Shown here piece by piece: positions 56,494-64,000 of a stretch of DNA of 64,000 nucleotides. The stretch's first letter is position 1; the number at the start of each line of letters is the position of its first letter. Under the pieces are notes generated by a model. The model saw only the letters and a program-made list of their open reading frames with translations, made no database searches and had not been told where the DNA came from. Position numbers and translations under genes: made by a program. The DNA comes from Bacillus haynesii (GTDB taxonomy: Bacteria > Bacillota > Bacilli > Bacillales > Bacillaceae): positions 1 through 64,000 of the forward strand of contig NZ_MRBL01000009.1 in assembly GCF_001969855.1 (NCBI RefSeq), read 5' to 3'.

Positions 56494-58908
56494 TTGAGTT
56501 TTGACCATCAAACAATCGAGAAAAAGTGGCAGGACTATTGGCTGAATAATAAAACGTTTGCCACGCGTGAAGATAAATCCAAACCGAAATTTTATGCATT
56601 GGACATGTTTCCGTATCCGTCAGGCGCAGGCCTTCACGTCGGACACCCTGAAGGCTATACAGCAACTGACATTTTGTCCCGCATGAAACGGATGCAAGGG
56701 TACAATGTCCTCCATCCGATGGGCTGGGATGCATTCGGGCTTCCTGCCGAACAATATGCGCTGGATACGGGAAACGATCCTGCCGTCTTTACCGAGCAGA
56801 ACATTGACAACTTCCGCCGCCAGATCAGAGCGCTCGGTTTTTCGTATGACTGGGACAGAGAAGTCAATACAACAGATCCGGACTACTATAAATGGACGCA
56901 GTGGATTTTCTTAAAGCTTTACGAAAAAGGTCTCGCTTATGTAGATGAAGTCCCTGTAAACTGGTGTCCTGCGCTTGGAACCGTTCTTGCCAATGAAGAA
57001 GTCATCGACGGCAAAAGCGAACGCGGCGGTCATCCTGTAGAACGCCGTCCAATGAAGCAGTGGATGCTGAAGATTACCGCTTATGCCGACCGCCTGCTTG
57101 AAGATCTGGAAGAACTCGACTGGCCGGAAAGTATTAAAGAGATGCAGCGCAACTGGATCGGCCGTTCTGAAGGGGCGCATGTTCATTTTGCGGTCGACGG
57201 CACAGATGAAACGTTTACGGTTTTCACAACGCGGCCTGACACATTATTTGGTGCGACATATGCCGTGCTGGCTCCGGAGCACGATTTGGTTCAAAAAATC
57301 ACGACGCTTGAACAGAAAGACGCAGTCAACGCCTATATCGAAGAAGTGCAATCAAAGAGCGACTTAGAGCGGACAGACCTTGCCAAAACAAAGACAGGCG
57401 TCTTCACAGGTGCTTATGCGGTCAATCCGGCAAACGGAGAAAAAATTCCGGTCTGGATTGCGGATTATGTCTTGGCTACATACGGGACCGGGGCGGTCAT
57501 GGCCGTTCCTGCCCATGATGAGCGGGACCACGAATTTGCATCAGCATTCGGGCTGCCGATCAAAGAAGTCGTCAAAGGCGGGGATGTTGAGAAAGAAGCA
57601 TATACAGGCGACGGCGAACATATCCATTCAGATTTTCTGAACGGCCTTGATAAAGCGGCTGCGATCGAAAAAATGACCCAGTGGCTTGAGGAAAACGGGA
57701 AGGGCGAGAAAAAGGTAACATACCGTCTCCGCGACTGGCTGTTCAGCCGTCAGCGCTACTGGGGCGAACCGATCCCGGTCATCCATTGGGAAGACGGCAC
57801 ATCGACGCCGGTTCCTGAAGAAGAGCTGCCGCTGATCTTGCCGAAAACGTCGGAAATTAAACCGAGCGGAACGGGTGAGTCCCCTCTGGCGAACATTAAA
57901 GAATGGGTGGAAGTGACAGATCCTGAAACAGGCAAAAAGGGAAGACGCGAAACGAATACGATGCCGCAATGGGCGGGAAGCTGCTGGTACTTCCTGCGCT
58001 ACATCGATCCGAAAAACCCGAACGAACTGGCTTCCCCTAAAAAATTACAGGAATGGCTTCCTGTCGATATGTATATCGGAGGGGCGGAACACGCCGTACT
58101 TCACTTATTGTATGCGCGCTTCTGGCATAAATTCCTTTATGACATCGGGGTCGTTCCGACGAAAGAGCCGTTCAAACAGCTTTATAACCAAGGGATGATT
58201 CTTGGTGAAAACAACGAAAAAATGAGCAAATCCAAAGGCAATGTCGTCAATCCGGACGAAATTGTGGAGACGCATGGCGCAGACACACTTCGGCTGTACG
58301 AAATGTTCATGGGACCTTTGGATGCATCGATTGCCTGGTCAACGACAGGACTTGACGGAGCCCGCCGCTTCCTTGACCGCGTATGGCGTCTGTTCATCGA
58401 TGACAATGGCGGGTTAAACGAGAAGATCGTTGAAGGAGCCGGCGAAACGCTTGAGCGCGTCTACCATGAAACGGTCATGAAAGTGACGGACCATTTCGAA
58501 GGTCTGCGCTTTAATACAGGTATTTCACAGCTGATGGTCTTCATCAATGAAGCATATAAAGCTGATCAGCTTCCGAAAGAATACATGGAAGGCTTTGTGA
58601 AATTGCTTTCTCCTGTCGCGCCTCATTTGGCTGAAGAGCTGTGGAACCGCCTCGGACATGAGGAAACGATCACGTATGAAGCATGGCCTGTCTATGATGA
58701 AGCAAAACTCGTTGATGACGAAGTCGAAATCGTCGTTCAGCTGAACGGAAAGGTGAAAGCGAAGCTGAACGTTCCGGCCGACGCGGACAAAGAACAGCTT
58801 GAAGAGCTGGCGAAAAACAATGAAAAAGTAAAAGAACAGCTCGAAGGAAAAACGATCAGAAAAGTGATCGCTGTACCTGGAAAGCTTGTAAATATTGTTG
58901 CAAATTAA
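56494..58908 (+). CDS. leuS: Leucyl-tRNA synthetase LeuS
   Basis: 804 residues, class I synthetase. HIGH motif as HVGHPEGY (near 50), the CP1 editing domain with the TTRPDT motif (about 225-380) and KMSKSKGN near 577. TTG start at 56494 follows AAAGGAGG. Controlled by the T-box; a terminator follows. The tRNA-Leu(CAG) it would charge is in this window at 1258. Confidence 0.97.
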   Translation: MSFDHQTIEKKWQDYWLNNKTFATREDKSKPKFYALDMFPYPSGAGLHVGHPEGYTATDILSRMKRMQGYNVLHPMGWDAFGLPAEQYALDTGNDPAVFTEQNIDNFRRQIRALGFSYDWDREVNTTDPDYYKWTQWIFLKLYEKGLAYVDEVPVNWCPALGTVLANEEVIDGKSERGGHPVERRPMKQWMLKITAYADRLLEDLEELDWPESIKEMQRNWIGRSEGAHVHFAVDGTDETFTVFTTRPDTLFGATYAVLAPEHDLVQKITTLEQKDAVNAYIEEVQSKSDLERTDLAKTKTGVFTGAYAVNPANGEKIPVWIADYVLATYGTGAVMAVPAHDERDHEFASAFGLPIKEVVKGGDVEKEAYTGDGEHIHSDFLNGLDKAAAIEKMTQWLEENGKGEKKVTYRLRDWLFSRQRYWGEPIPVIHWEDGTSTPVPEEELPLILPKTSEIKPSGTGESPLANIKEWVEVTDPETGKKGRRETNTMPQWAGSCWYFLRYIDPKNPNELASPKKLQEWLPVDMYIGGAEHAVLHLLYARFWHKFLYDIGVVPTKEPFKQLYNQGMILGENNEKMSKSKGNVVNPDEIVETHGADTLRLYEMFMGPLDASIAWSTTGLDGARRFLDRVWRLFIDDNGGLNEKIVEGAGETLERVYHETVMKVTDHFEGLRFNTGISQLMVFINEAYKADQLPKEYMEGFVKLLSPVAPHLAEELWNRLGHEETITYEAWPVYDEAKLVDDEVEIVVQLNGKVKAKLNVPADADKEQLEELAKNNEKVKEQLEGKTIRKVIAVPGKLVNIVAN

Positions 58909-58913
58909 TGGCG

Positions 58914-58942
58914 AAAGCCCCTTCAATCCGAAGGGGCTTTTT
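58914..58942 (+). terminator. leuS terminator
   Basis: AAAGCCCCTT/AAGGGGCTTT stem with loop CAATCCG, then T run. Confidence 0.9.
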
Positions 58943-59035
58943 CTGTCATTCCGCCGAAAGGATGAAAATATTTCAGCCGTTCGCTTCGTTTCAAATGATC
59001 CATGACCGCTTAAAATGGGAAAAAAGGAGATGATC

Positions 59036-59443
59036 ATGATGCATTTTTCCGATTTTTCCGCCGTACAGGTTAGAATCGCCCGGCCTACAGACCGTTTTGA
59101 CGAAATCGTTGCATTTTACGAAAAGGGGCTGGGCCTGAAAAAGCTTGGCGGTTTTTCCGGCCATCAAGGGTATAATGGCGTCATGTTCGGCCTGCCGAAT
59201 GTCCAATACCACCTTGAATTCACCTCCCATATTGGAGGCAGCCCTTGTCCGGCACCGACTAAAGACAATCTGCTTGTTTTTTATATTCCTGATCTGAAGG
59301 ATATCATGAGCATTTTAAATAGGCTCGCTGACATGGGCTATCACGAAGTGCCGCCTGAAAATCCGTATTGGAAGGGCAAAGGGGCAACGGTGGAAGATCC
59401 GGACGGCTGGCGGATCGTGCTGATGAATACCGAAGGCATTTAG
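59036..59443 (+). CDS. Glyoxalase/bleomycin-resistance-fold protein
   Basis: 135 residues, VOC superfamily (VQVRIARPTDRFDEIVAFYE, GATVEDPDGWRIVLM). Metal residues are His in QYHLEFT and Glu in the GATVEDPDGWRIVLM segment. Could be a dioxygenase- or lactoylglutathione-like enzyme or a resistance protein; substrate unknown. ATG 59036 lies 6 nt after AAGGAG. Convergent with the LysR gene, 5 bp apart. Confidence 0.8.
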   Translation: MMHFSDFSAVQVRIARPTDRFDEIVAFYEKGLGLKKLGGFSGHQGYNGVMFGLPNVQYHLEFTSHIGGSPCPAPTKDNLLVFYIPDLKDIMSILNRLADMGYHEVPPENPYWKGKGATVEDPDGWRIVLMNTEGI

Positions 59444-59448
59444 GAACG

Positions 59449-60342
59449 TTATGTCTGTGCCCAGTCTCTTGCTTTCCTGCGGACGATATCTGTAAAAGCC
59501 GCCATTGCAGGAGAAAGCCATTTGTTTTTATGATAAACCATTTGAGTGGAAAACAGGGCGTCGCGGACAAGCGTGCCCTGAAGCTTTCCTTCTTCGATAT
59601 CAGTGCGCGTTGTGATCAAAGGAAGAAGGGAGACGCCCAAACCGCACATCACGCACTGTTTAATCGCTTCGACACTCCAAAACTCCATCGTATGGTCGGC
59701 AATGACTCCCCTTTGACGTAAATATTCCTCAAAAAAATCACGGTAGCTGCAGCCGTGCTCCGTATATAAAAACGTTTCATTTGCAGTAAAAGTCAAATCA
59801 TCAAGTGCTTTTTGTCCTGCCGGGTGTTCCTTGGGAAAGATGAACACCATCGGCTCATTGACCAGCTTTTCAACATGAAGGTCGTTTTCTTTCCGGTCGT
59901 TGTCCAAAAGAAAAGCGACATCGATTTTTCCCTGCTTCAATTCGTCTCTCAGCTGCCAGCACGTGGAAGACTTTAATGTGACCGTGACCTGCGGATATTT
60001 GTTTGTAAATTCGTGAAGAATGGCAGGCAATCTGTATACCGTTAAAGATTCCGAGGCGCCGATGATCAAGTTTCCTGACGGCTCCTGGTCGTTTTCCGGA
60101 ATGTGCCTCGCTTTTTCATACAGTTCGACCATTTCTGCGGCATAAGGGAGAAGGTGTTTTCCCGCTTCCGTCAGCATCATTTTTTTCCCCAGCCGGTAGA
60201 ACAGCGGCTTTCTTAATTCTTGTTCAATTGCTTGAACGTGCGAAGTCACAGTGGACTGCGCATAACCCAAATAATCGGCAGCACGGGTAAAACCGCCGAT
60301 ATCCACGATGGTTTTGAATGTTTTCAAATGTCGGATCTCCAT
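59449..60342 (-). CDS. LysR-family transcriptional regulator
   Basis: 297 residues; N-terminal winged helix-turn-helix (GFTRAADYLGYAQSTVTSHV) and a LysR_substrate domain. Divergent from the permease at 60470, across 127 bp, the usual arrangement for a LysR regulator and its target. The effector is unknown. Confidence 0.88.
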   Translation of the reverse strand: MEIRHLKTFKTIVDIGGFTRAADYLGYAQSTVTSHVQAIEQELRKPLFYRLGKKMMLTEAGKHLLPYAAEMVELYEKARHIPENDQEPSGNLIIGASESLTVYRLPAILHEFTNKYPQVTVTLKSSTCWQLRDELKQGKIDVAFLLDNDRKENDLHVEKLVNEPMVFIFPKEHPAGQKALDDLTFTANETFLYTEHGCSYRDFFEEYLRQRGVIADHTMEFWSVEAIKQCVMCGLGVSLLPLITTRTDIEEGKLQGTLVRDALFSTQMVYHKNKWLSPAMAAFTDIVRRKARDWAQT

Positions 60343-60469
60343 CTCGTCATCCCCCTTTTTTAACTTATATCGAAAAATTCGAAGTTGCAGATCGATAATA
60401 TCTATTTTACTGATGAATTGAACAAGATTACAATCATTTTAAACGACTTTGTGAAAGGATTGTATCCGT

Positions 60470-61720
60470 ATGAGAGAAAAAAAGCTTGGTCCTTTATTGT
60501 TAAGCGGGCTGATGACGGGGCCTATTTTAGGATCCGGAATCATTCTGCTGCCGCCGCTGATTCATCAGACAGCGGGGGACTATGCAATTTTTGCATGGCT
60601 GTTGATGTTGGGAGTCGGTTTTTTATTTGCCTGGGTTTTTGCCAGATTGAGCGTCGAGTATCCGAATGATGCCGGGATTGCTTATGCGGCTGAAAAAGCG
60701 TTCGGTTCCCGTGTTAAAAAGCTGGCAGTCTTTTATTTTATCATGGCTGCGAGTTTCGGCCCCGCCGCCGTATTAATGACGGCCGGCGAATATATTCATT
60801 CTCTTACGGCCGGCACGGCATTTCCTGCTGAACTGTACGGCTTCGTTTTTTTCATCTTTTGTATGGTTGTCCTTTGCTTTAATCTTTCATTTGTCGGCAT
60901 TGTTGCACTCATTTTTTCGACTGCCGCGGCACTCATCCTGTTTGGAAGCAGCGCGGCTTCCGTGCCTTACTTCCGTGAGGGGCCTCTCGTAGACGGAACC
61001 TTTCAGTTTGCCGATTTTGGCCGCGGATTGCTGCTGCTGTTCTGGGCATTGGTCGGATGGGAAATCATCGGCAACTACAGTATGGAAGTGAAAAACCGCA
61101 GGAAAACGATTCCCCGGGCCGTCGTAATCAGCAGTCTGACGGTAACGGTCATATATTTGGCGACTGCGGCAGCTGTTCAGTGGATTGATCCGGGATTCTT
61201 CGCAAACGGGCAATTGAAGCTGGCGAAGATGCTGACGCCGTTGTTCGGATCTTTTGCATTGCCGGTGATCGCAGTGCTCACCGCTGTCCTCTGCATGTGC
61301 GCTTATTTTCAGGTGACAGGCGGAGCAGCCAGGCTGGTGGCCTCGCAGGCCGGCGGGCTGTTTGCCTACAGATCAAGGGCCAATCAGCCGATGGCAGCGC
61401 TGGGGCTTATGTTTCTCATCCATACGATCGTTTTCGTCTGCCTGATGTTTCATTTTCTTAATGTTGAGACGCTGGTCCTGATCGCAAACGCCTTTTTCAT
61501 CTGCAACTCGCTGTGCGGTCTTGCCGCTGCTTACAAGCTGTTATCCGGCCGCGTTTACAAAAAAGTATGCCTTTTTCTCATGGGGTGTTTCGCGCTGCTT
61601 CTTTTGTTTTCATCATCCTGGGTATTACTGTTTATCATGCTTGCCAGCACCTTGTTTGTTGTGAACTTCCGTCAACTTATCATCTGGAAAAAGGTAAAAC
61701 ACCCTTTCAAATCGTATTAA
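60470..61720 (+). CDS. APC-superfamily amino acid permease (YjeH-like)
   Basis: 416 residues, about 12 membrane helices; the N-terminal helix SGLMTGPILGSGIILLPP contains the G-[ST]-G-I type substrate motif. Similar in type to the YjeH/YfnA branch, which includes amino acid exporters. Probably controlled by the divergent LysR protein. The ribosome site AAAGGA is 10 nt before ATG. Confidence 0.83.
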   Translation: MREKKLGPLLLSGLMTGPILGSGIILLPPLIHQTAGDYAIFAWLLMLGVGFLFAWVFARLSVEYPNDAGIAYAAEKAFGSRVKKLAVFYFIMAASFGPAAVLMTAGEYIHSLTAGTAFPAELYGFVFFIFCMVVLCFNLSFVGIVALIFSTAAALILFGSSAASVPYFREGPLVDGTFQFADFGRGLLLLFWALVGWEIIGNYSMEVKNRRKTIPRAVVISSLTVTVIYLATAAAVQWIDPGFFANGQLKLAKMLTPLFGSFALPVIAVLTAVLCMCAYFQVTGGAARLVASQAGGLFAYRSRANQPMAALGLMFLIHTIVFVCLMFHFLNVETLVLIANAFFICNSLCGLAAAYKLLSGRVYKKVCLFLMGCFALLLLFSSSWVLLFIMLASTLFVVNFRQLIIWKKVKHPFKSY

Positions 61721-61751
61721 TGAATCAAACGAAAAAAGAAAGGGGAACACA

Positions 61752-62639
61752 ATGCGCAGTCAACTTTTCAAACTGCTCGGCGATTTGCCGGGGAAAAAAA
61801 GCATTGAGGTGAGCACTCTTAAAATTGAAGAAAAGTCATCTTTTATTCTCGAAACGCTTTTGCTTGATTTAAACGGAATTGAAGCGGTGCCGGCCTATTT
61901 TGCAAAACCGAAACAGATGAACGGCAAGCGGCCGGCAGTGCTTTACTGTCATTCACACGGAGGTCGTTACGAAAGGGGAAAGGAGGAGCTGATTGAAGGA
62001 GCGGAGTACTTGCAAACGCCGCCGTTCGCCGAGGAATTGACGGCCTTGGGATTCTCCGTGCTTGCGATTGATCATTGGGCTTTCGGAGACAGGCGGGGCA
62101 AAACGGAGAGTGAGATATTTAAAGAAATGCTTTGGACAGGGCGGGTGATGTGGGGAATGATGGTTTTCGACAGCATCAGAGCCATCGATTATCTGAACAT
62201 GAGGGAGGACATAGATGAAAGCCGTATCGCTTCACTCGGCATGTCGATGGGAGGTCTGATGGCCTGGTGGACTGCTGCATTGGATGAGCGGGTCAGCGTA
62301 TGCGTTGATATATGCGCTCAGGTGGACAGCGGAACATTAATCAAGACGCAGAATTTGGACCGCCACAATCTCTATTCGTATGTTCCCGGGCTGGTCAAGC
62401 ACTTTTCAACCGCTCAAATCGAAAGCTTGATCACTCCAAGGCCTCATTTAAGCCTGGTCGGAACCGCAGATAAACTGACGCCAGTACAAGGGATTGACCT
62501 CATTGAAGAAAAGCTGTCCGATGTGTATAAAGAAAAAGACGCCCGTGAACGCTATGAAGTGTTTCGCTCTCATTCAGGGCATCTCGAGACTGCTGGAATG
62601 AGGCATAAAGCGATCGGTTTCTTAAAAACATGGCTGTAA
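61752..62639 (+). CDS. ytaP: Alpha/beta hydrolase YtaP
   Basis: 295 residues, dienelactone-hydrolase/acetyl-xylan-esterase-like fold; YCHSHGGRYERGKEE (oxyanion), Ser in GMSMGG near 165, TADKLTP (Asp), HSGHLET (His). No signal peptide, so cytosolic. It sits next to carbohydrate-uptake genes, which suggests a role in removing acyl groups from imported sugars (inference). Confidence 0.85.
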   Translation: MRSQLFKLLGDLPGKKSIEVSTLKIEEKSSFILETLLLDLNGIEAVPAYFAKPKQMNGKRPAVLYCHSHGGRYERGKEELIEGAEYLQTPPFAEELTALGFSVLAIDHWAFGDRRGKTESEIFKEMLWTGRVMWGMMVFDSIRAIDYLNMREDIDESRIASLGMSMGGLMAWWTAALDERVSVCVDICAQVDSGTLIKTQNLDRHNLYSYVPGLVKHFSTAQIESLITPRPHLSLVGTADKLTPVQGIDLIEEKLSDVYKEKDARERYEVFRSHSGHLETAGMRHKAIGFLKTWL

Positions 62640-62657
62640 AACAGGAGGTGAATAACT

Positions 62658-63422
62658 GTGAAAAAGGTGACGATCATCGGAGGGAACGGCACGGTCGGCC
62701 GCGTTTTAGCGGGCGGATTGGCAGGCGAAGGATATGAGGTGACAGTGCTGGATTTAAAAGAACCGGATGAAAAGCCGGCTGTCCGCTTTGTCCGGGTGGA
62801 TGCGGCAGATTACAATGAAGTCGTGAAAAGCATTCCCGCGAATACAGATGCGGTGATCAACCTTTTGGCTGTCAAGCCGTCGGGTGATTTGCTTGATCGG
62901 CAGGAGTTTGAGAAAATGACGGATATCTTTTTTAAAGCGACATATACGATTTTGCGCGCGGCGGCGGAGCTCGGCGTGCCGAAGGTGGTATTTGCAAGCA
63001 GCAACCATGTGACAGATGTATATGAAAAGGACGGCGATTCTCTGCTGGGGAGGCAGATCAACACGGATGACTACCCGCAGTCGAAAAGCTTGTACGGCTT
63101 GCTAAAATTGGCGTCCGAAAATCTCGGCTACCTTTTCTCACACCAATTAGACGCCAAGGTTTCCGTCATCAATCTACGGATCGGGACAGCCGCTGAAAAT
63201 GAGCAAGAAACGCTGCGCACAAAACCGAGGAGCAAAAAAACGCTGTTATCCCACACCGACCTCATCGGGATCTTTAAAGCAGCGATCGAATCCGGCAAAA
63301 CATATGGTACATATTATGCTGTCAGCGACAATAAGGGTCGGCCGTGGTCGATCGAATCCGCCATTCGGGAACTGGGGTACAAGCCGAAAGTCCGCGCCTC
63401 AGACATCCTTGATGAAGACTGA
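62658..63422 (+). CDS. ytbQ: NAD-dependent epimerase/dehydratase YtbQ
   Basis: 254-residue SDR protein; NAD motif GGNGTVG (residues 8-14) and active-site YGLLK with the catalytic Tyr and Lys. Similar to uronate dehydrogenases. Starts with GTG after AGGAGG, 18 bp downstream of ytaP, so co-transcribed. Together with YtcP it suggests use of plant-wall uronides. Confidence 0.85.
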   Translation: MKKVTIIGGNGTVGRVLAGGLAGEGYEVTVLDLKEPDEKPAVRFVRVDAADYNEVVKSIPANTDAVINLLAVKPSGDLLDRQEFEKMTDIFFKATYTILRAAAELGVPKVVFASSNHVTDVYEKDGDSLLGRQINTDDYPQSKSLYGLLKLASENLGYLFSHQLDAKVSVINLRIGTAAENEQETLRTKPRSKKTLLSHTDLIGIFKAAIESGKTYGTYYAVSDNKGRPWSIESAIRELGYKPKVRASDILDED

Positions 63423-63423
63423 C

Positions 63424-63453
63424 GTATCATCTTCTAAGGTGATGATCTTTTTC
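63424..63453 (+). terminator. Possible terminator after ytbQ
   Basis: ATCATC/GATGAT stem with a 9-nt loop, then CTTTTTC. Short stem, moderate support. Confidence 0.5.
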
Positions 63454-63538
63454 TCCGCTTTCCTGATCCTGCTTAAAAAATGATTATAGACGCTCTCCTT
63501 TCTGTTTGCTACATTTTAGACACGATATCGTAATATTT

Positions 63539-63552
63539 TGACAGCGCTTACA
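63539..63552 (+). promoter_or_regulatory. Consensus cre site upstream of ytcP
   Basis: TGACAGCGCTTACA matches the CcpA operator consensus TGWNANCGNTNWCA at all 14 positions. It lies just before the AAGGAGGGGG ribosome site of ytcP, where bound CcpA would block elongation or initiation on preferred sugars. Confidence 0.85.
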
Positions 63553-63563
63553 AGGAGGGGGAA

Positions 63564-64000
63564 ATGACGATCAGGCATTCTGCTGGAAGCCGCGTGTTTG
63601 ATATATTGAATTATTCATTTTTAACAGGGTTCGGATTGGTTTGTGTGCTGCCGTTCATCCACGTTATTGCAGCCTCTTTTGCGACAGTGGAGGAGGTTAT
63701 TTCGAAAAAGTTTATTTTAATACCGACGACTTTTTCGCTGGATGCGTACAGGTATATTTTTTCAACTGACATTGTGTACAGAAGCTTAATCATTTCTATT
63801 CTTGTCACAGCCGTAGGGACGGCGGTCAGCATGTTTCTTTCCTCTTTAATGGCATACGGGTTGTCGAGAAAGGAGCTGATGGGAAGGCGTGTCCTGATGT
63901 TCTTGGTCGTGTTCACGATGCTGTTCAGCGGAGGGATGATCCCGACCTTTCTCGTCGTAAAATCGCTCGGATTGCTCGATACCTATTGGTCTCTGATTCT
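63564..64000 (+). CDS. ytcP: ABC sugar transporter permease YtcP (partial)
   Basis: First 145 codons of a LplC/YtcP-type permease running off the right edge. It has an N-terminal helix (VFDILNYSFLTGFGLVCVLP), ASFATVEEVISKKFILIP and two further helices. In B. subtilis the ytcP-ytcQ-ytdP genes serve pectin- or rhamnogalacturonan-derived oligosaccharides. The ribosome site AGGAGGGGG precedes ATG 63564. A cre site lies upstream. Confidence 0.88.
   Translation, partial: MTIRHSAGSRVFDILNYSFLTGFGLVCVLPFIHVIAASFATVEEVISKKFILIPTTFSLDAYRYIFSTDIVYRSLIISILVTAVGTAVSMFLSSLMAYGLSRKELMGRRVLMFLVVFTMLFSGGMIPTFLVVKSLGLLDTYWSLI

Overview
The window is from a Bacillus chromosome, most likely the B. licheniformis / B. 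paralicheniformis group. The gene order is largely that of the B. subtilis region running from trnB through glg, men, ythAB, luxS, dps, ytl, pckA, metK, asnB, ytpAB, ytr and leuS to ytaP-ytbQ-ytcP, but proteins diverge from those I remember for B. subtilis and several loci are gained or lost. The assignment rests on synteny and remembered family sequences; no database search was run.

Layout. 1-256: end of an rRNA operon (23S-5S spacer, 5S rRNA, terminator). 257-857: no convincing gene. 860-2836: a 20-gene tRNA cluster with its own promoter, a probable internal promoter and a terminator. 2896-10930: glycogen operon glgBCDAP. 10928-12724 (minus): yteA and menA. 12993-20427: menaquinone genes menF-menD-menH-menB, a hairpin, then menE-menC. 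20589-23417 (minus): two very small proteins and a cytochrome bd-type oxidase (ythAB). 23542-26284: a zinc-starvation block (rpmE2, znuA, zagA), each with a Zur-box-like site. 26374-30641: ytiB, yidD, luxS, ytkA, ytzI, dps (SigB-type promoter), ytkC, an uncharacterised gene and ytkD. 30672-33252 (minus): ytlDCA ABC importer. 33360-37486: ytmA, ytmB, a dicarboxylate-type symporter and pckA with two CcpN-type boxes. 37634-41454: metK behind a SAM riboswitch and a long extra leader, then asnB. 41498-47389: GT4/PAP2 pair, ytoA, ytpAB, ytqAB. 47542-52390: ytzC and the ytr operon. 52418-58908: yttA, an S-box-controlled orphan MetQ, yttB, ytvB and T-box-controlled leuS. 59036-64000: glyoxalase-like gene, divergent LysR/permease pair, ytaP, ytbQ and the start of ytcP behind a consensus cre site.

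How the parts work together. Four themes recur: carbon storage and gluconeogenesis (glg, pckA, ytcP) with catabolite-type operators; respiration (menaquinone synthesis with the YthAB quinol oxidase); zinc economy (zinc-free L31, zinc-binding lipoprotein, zinc GTPase); and methionine/SAM (two S-box riboswitches, metK, MetQ, luxS), next to translation factors (tRNAs, leuS, the tRNA-modification pair ytqAB).

The most unusual observation is in the 335-nt leader between the metK SAM riboswitch and metK. It carries two tandem 42-nt identical units (37916-37957 and 37975-38016) that are the reverse complement of the rRNA 23S-5S spacer at the left edge of this window. A hairpin in the spacer is preserved by compensatory changes. 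Other items worth a look are a hairpin that buries the ytkC ribosome-binding site, an internal promoter and a tRNA-Thr(CGT) in the tRNA cluster, the Zur block, and the loss of ytrD from the ytr operon.
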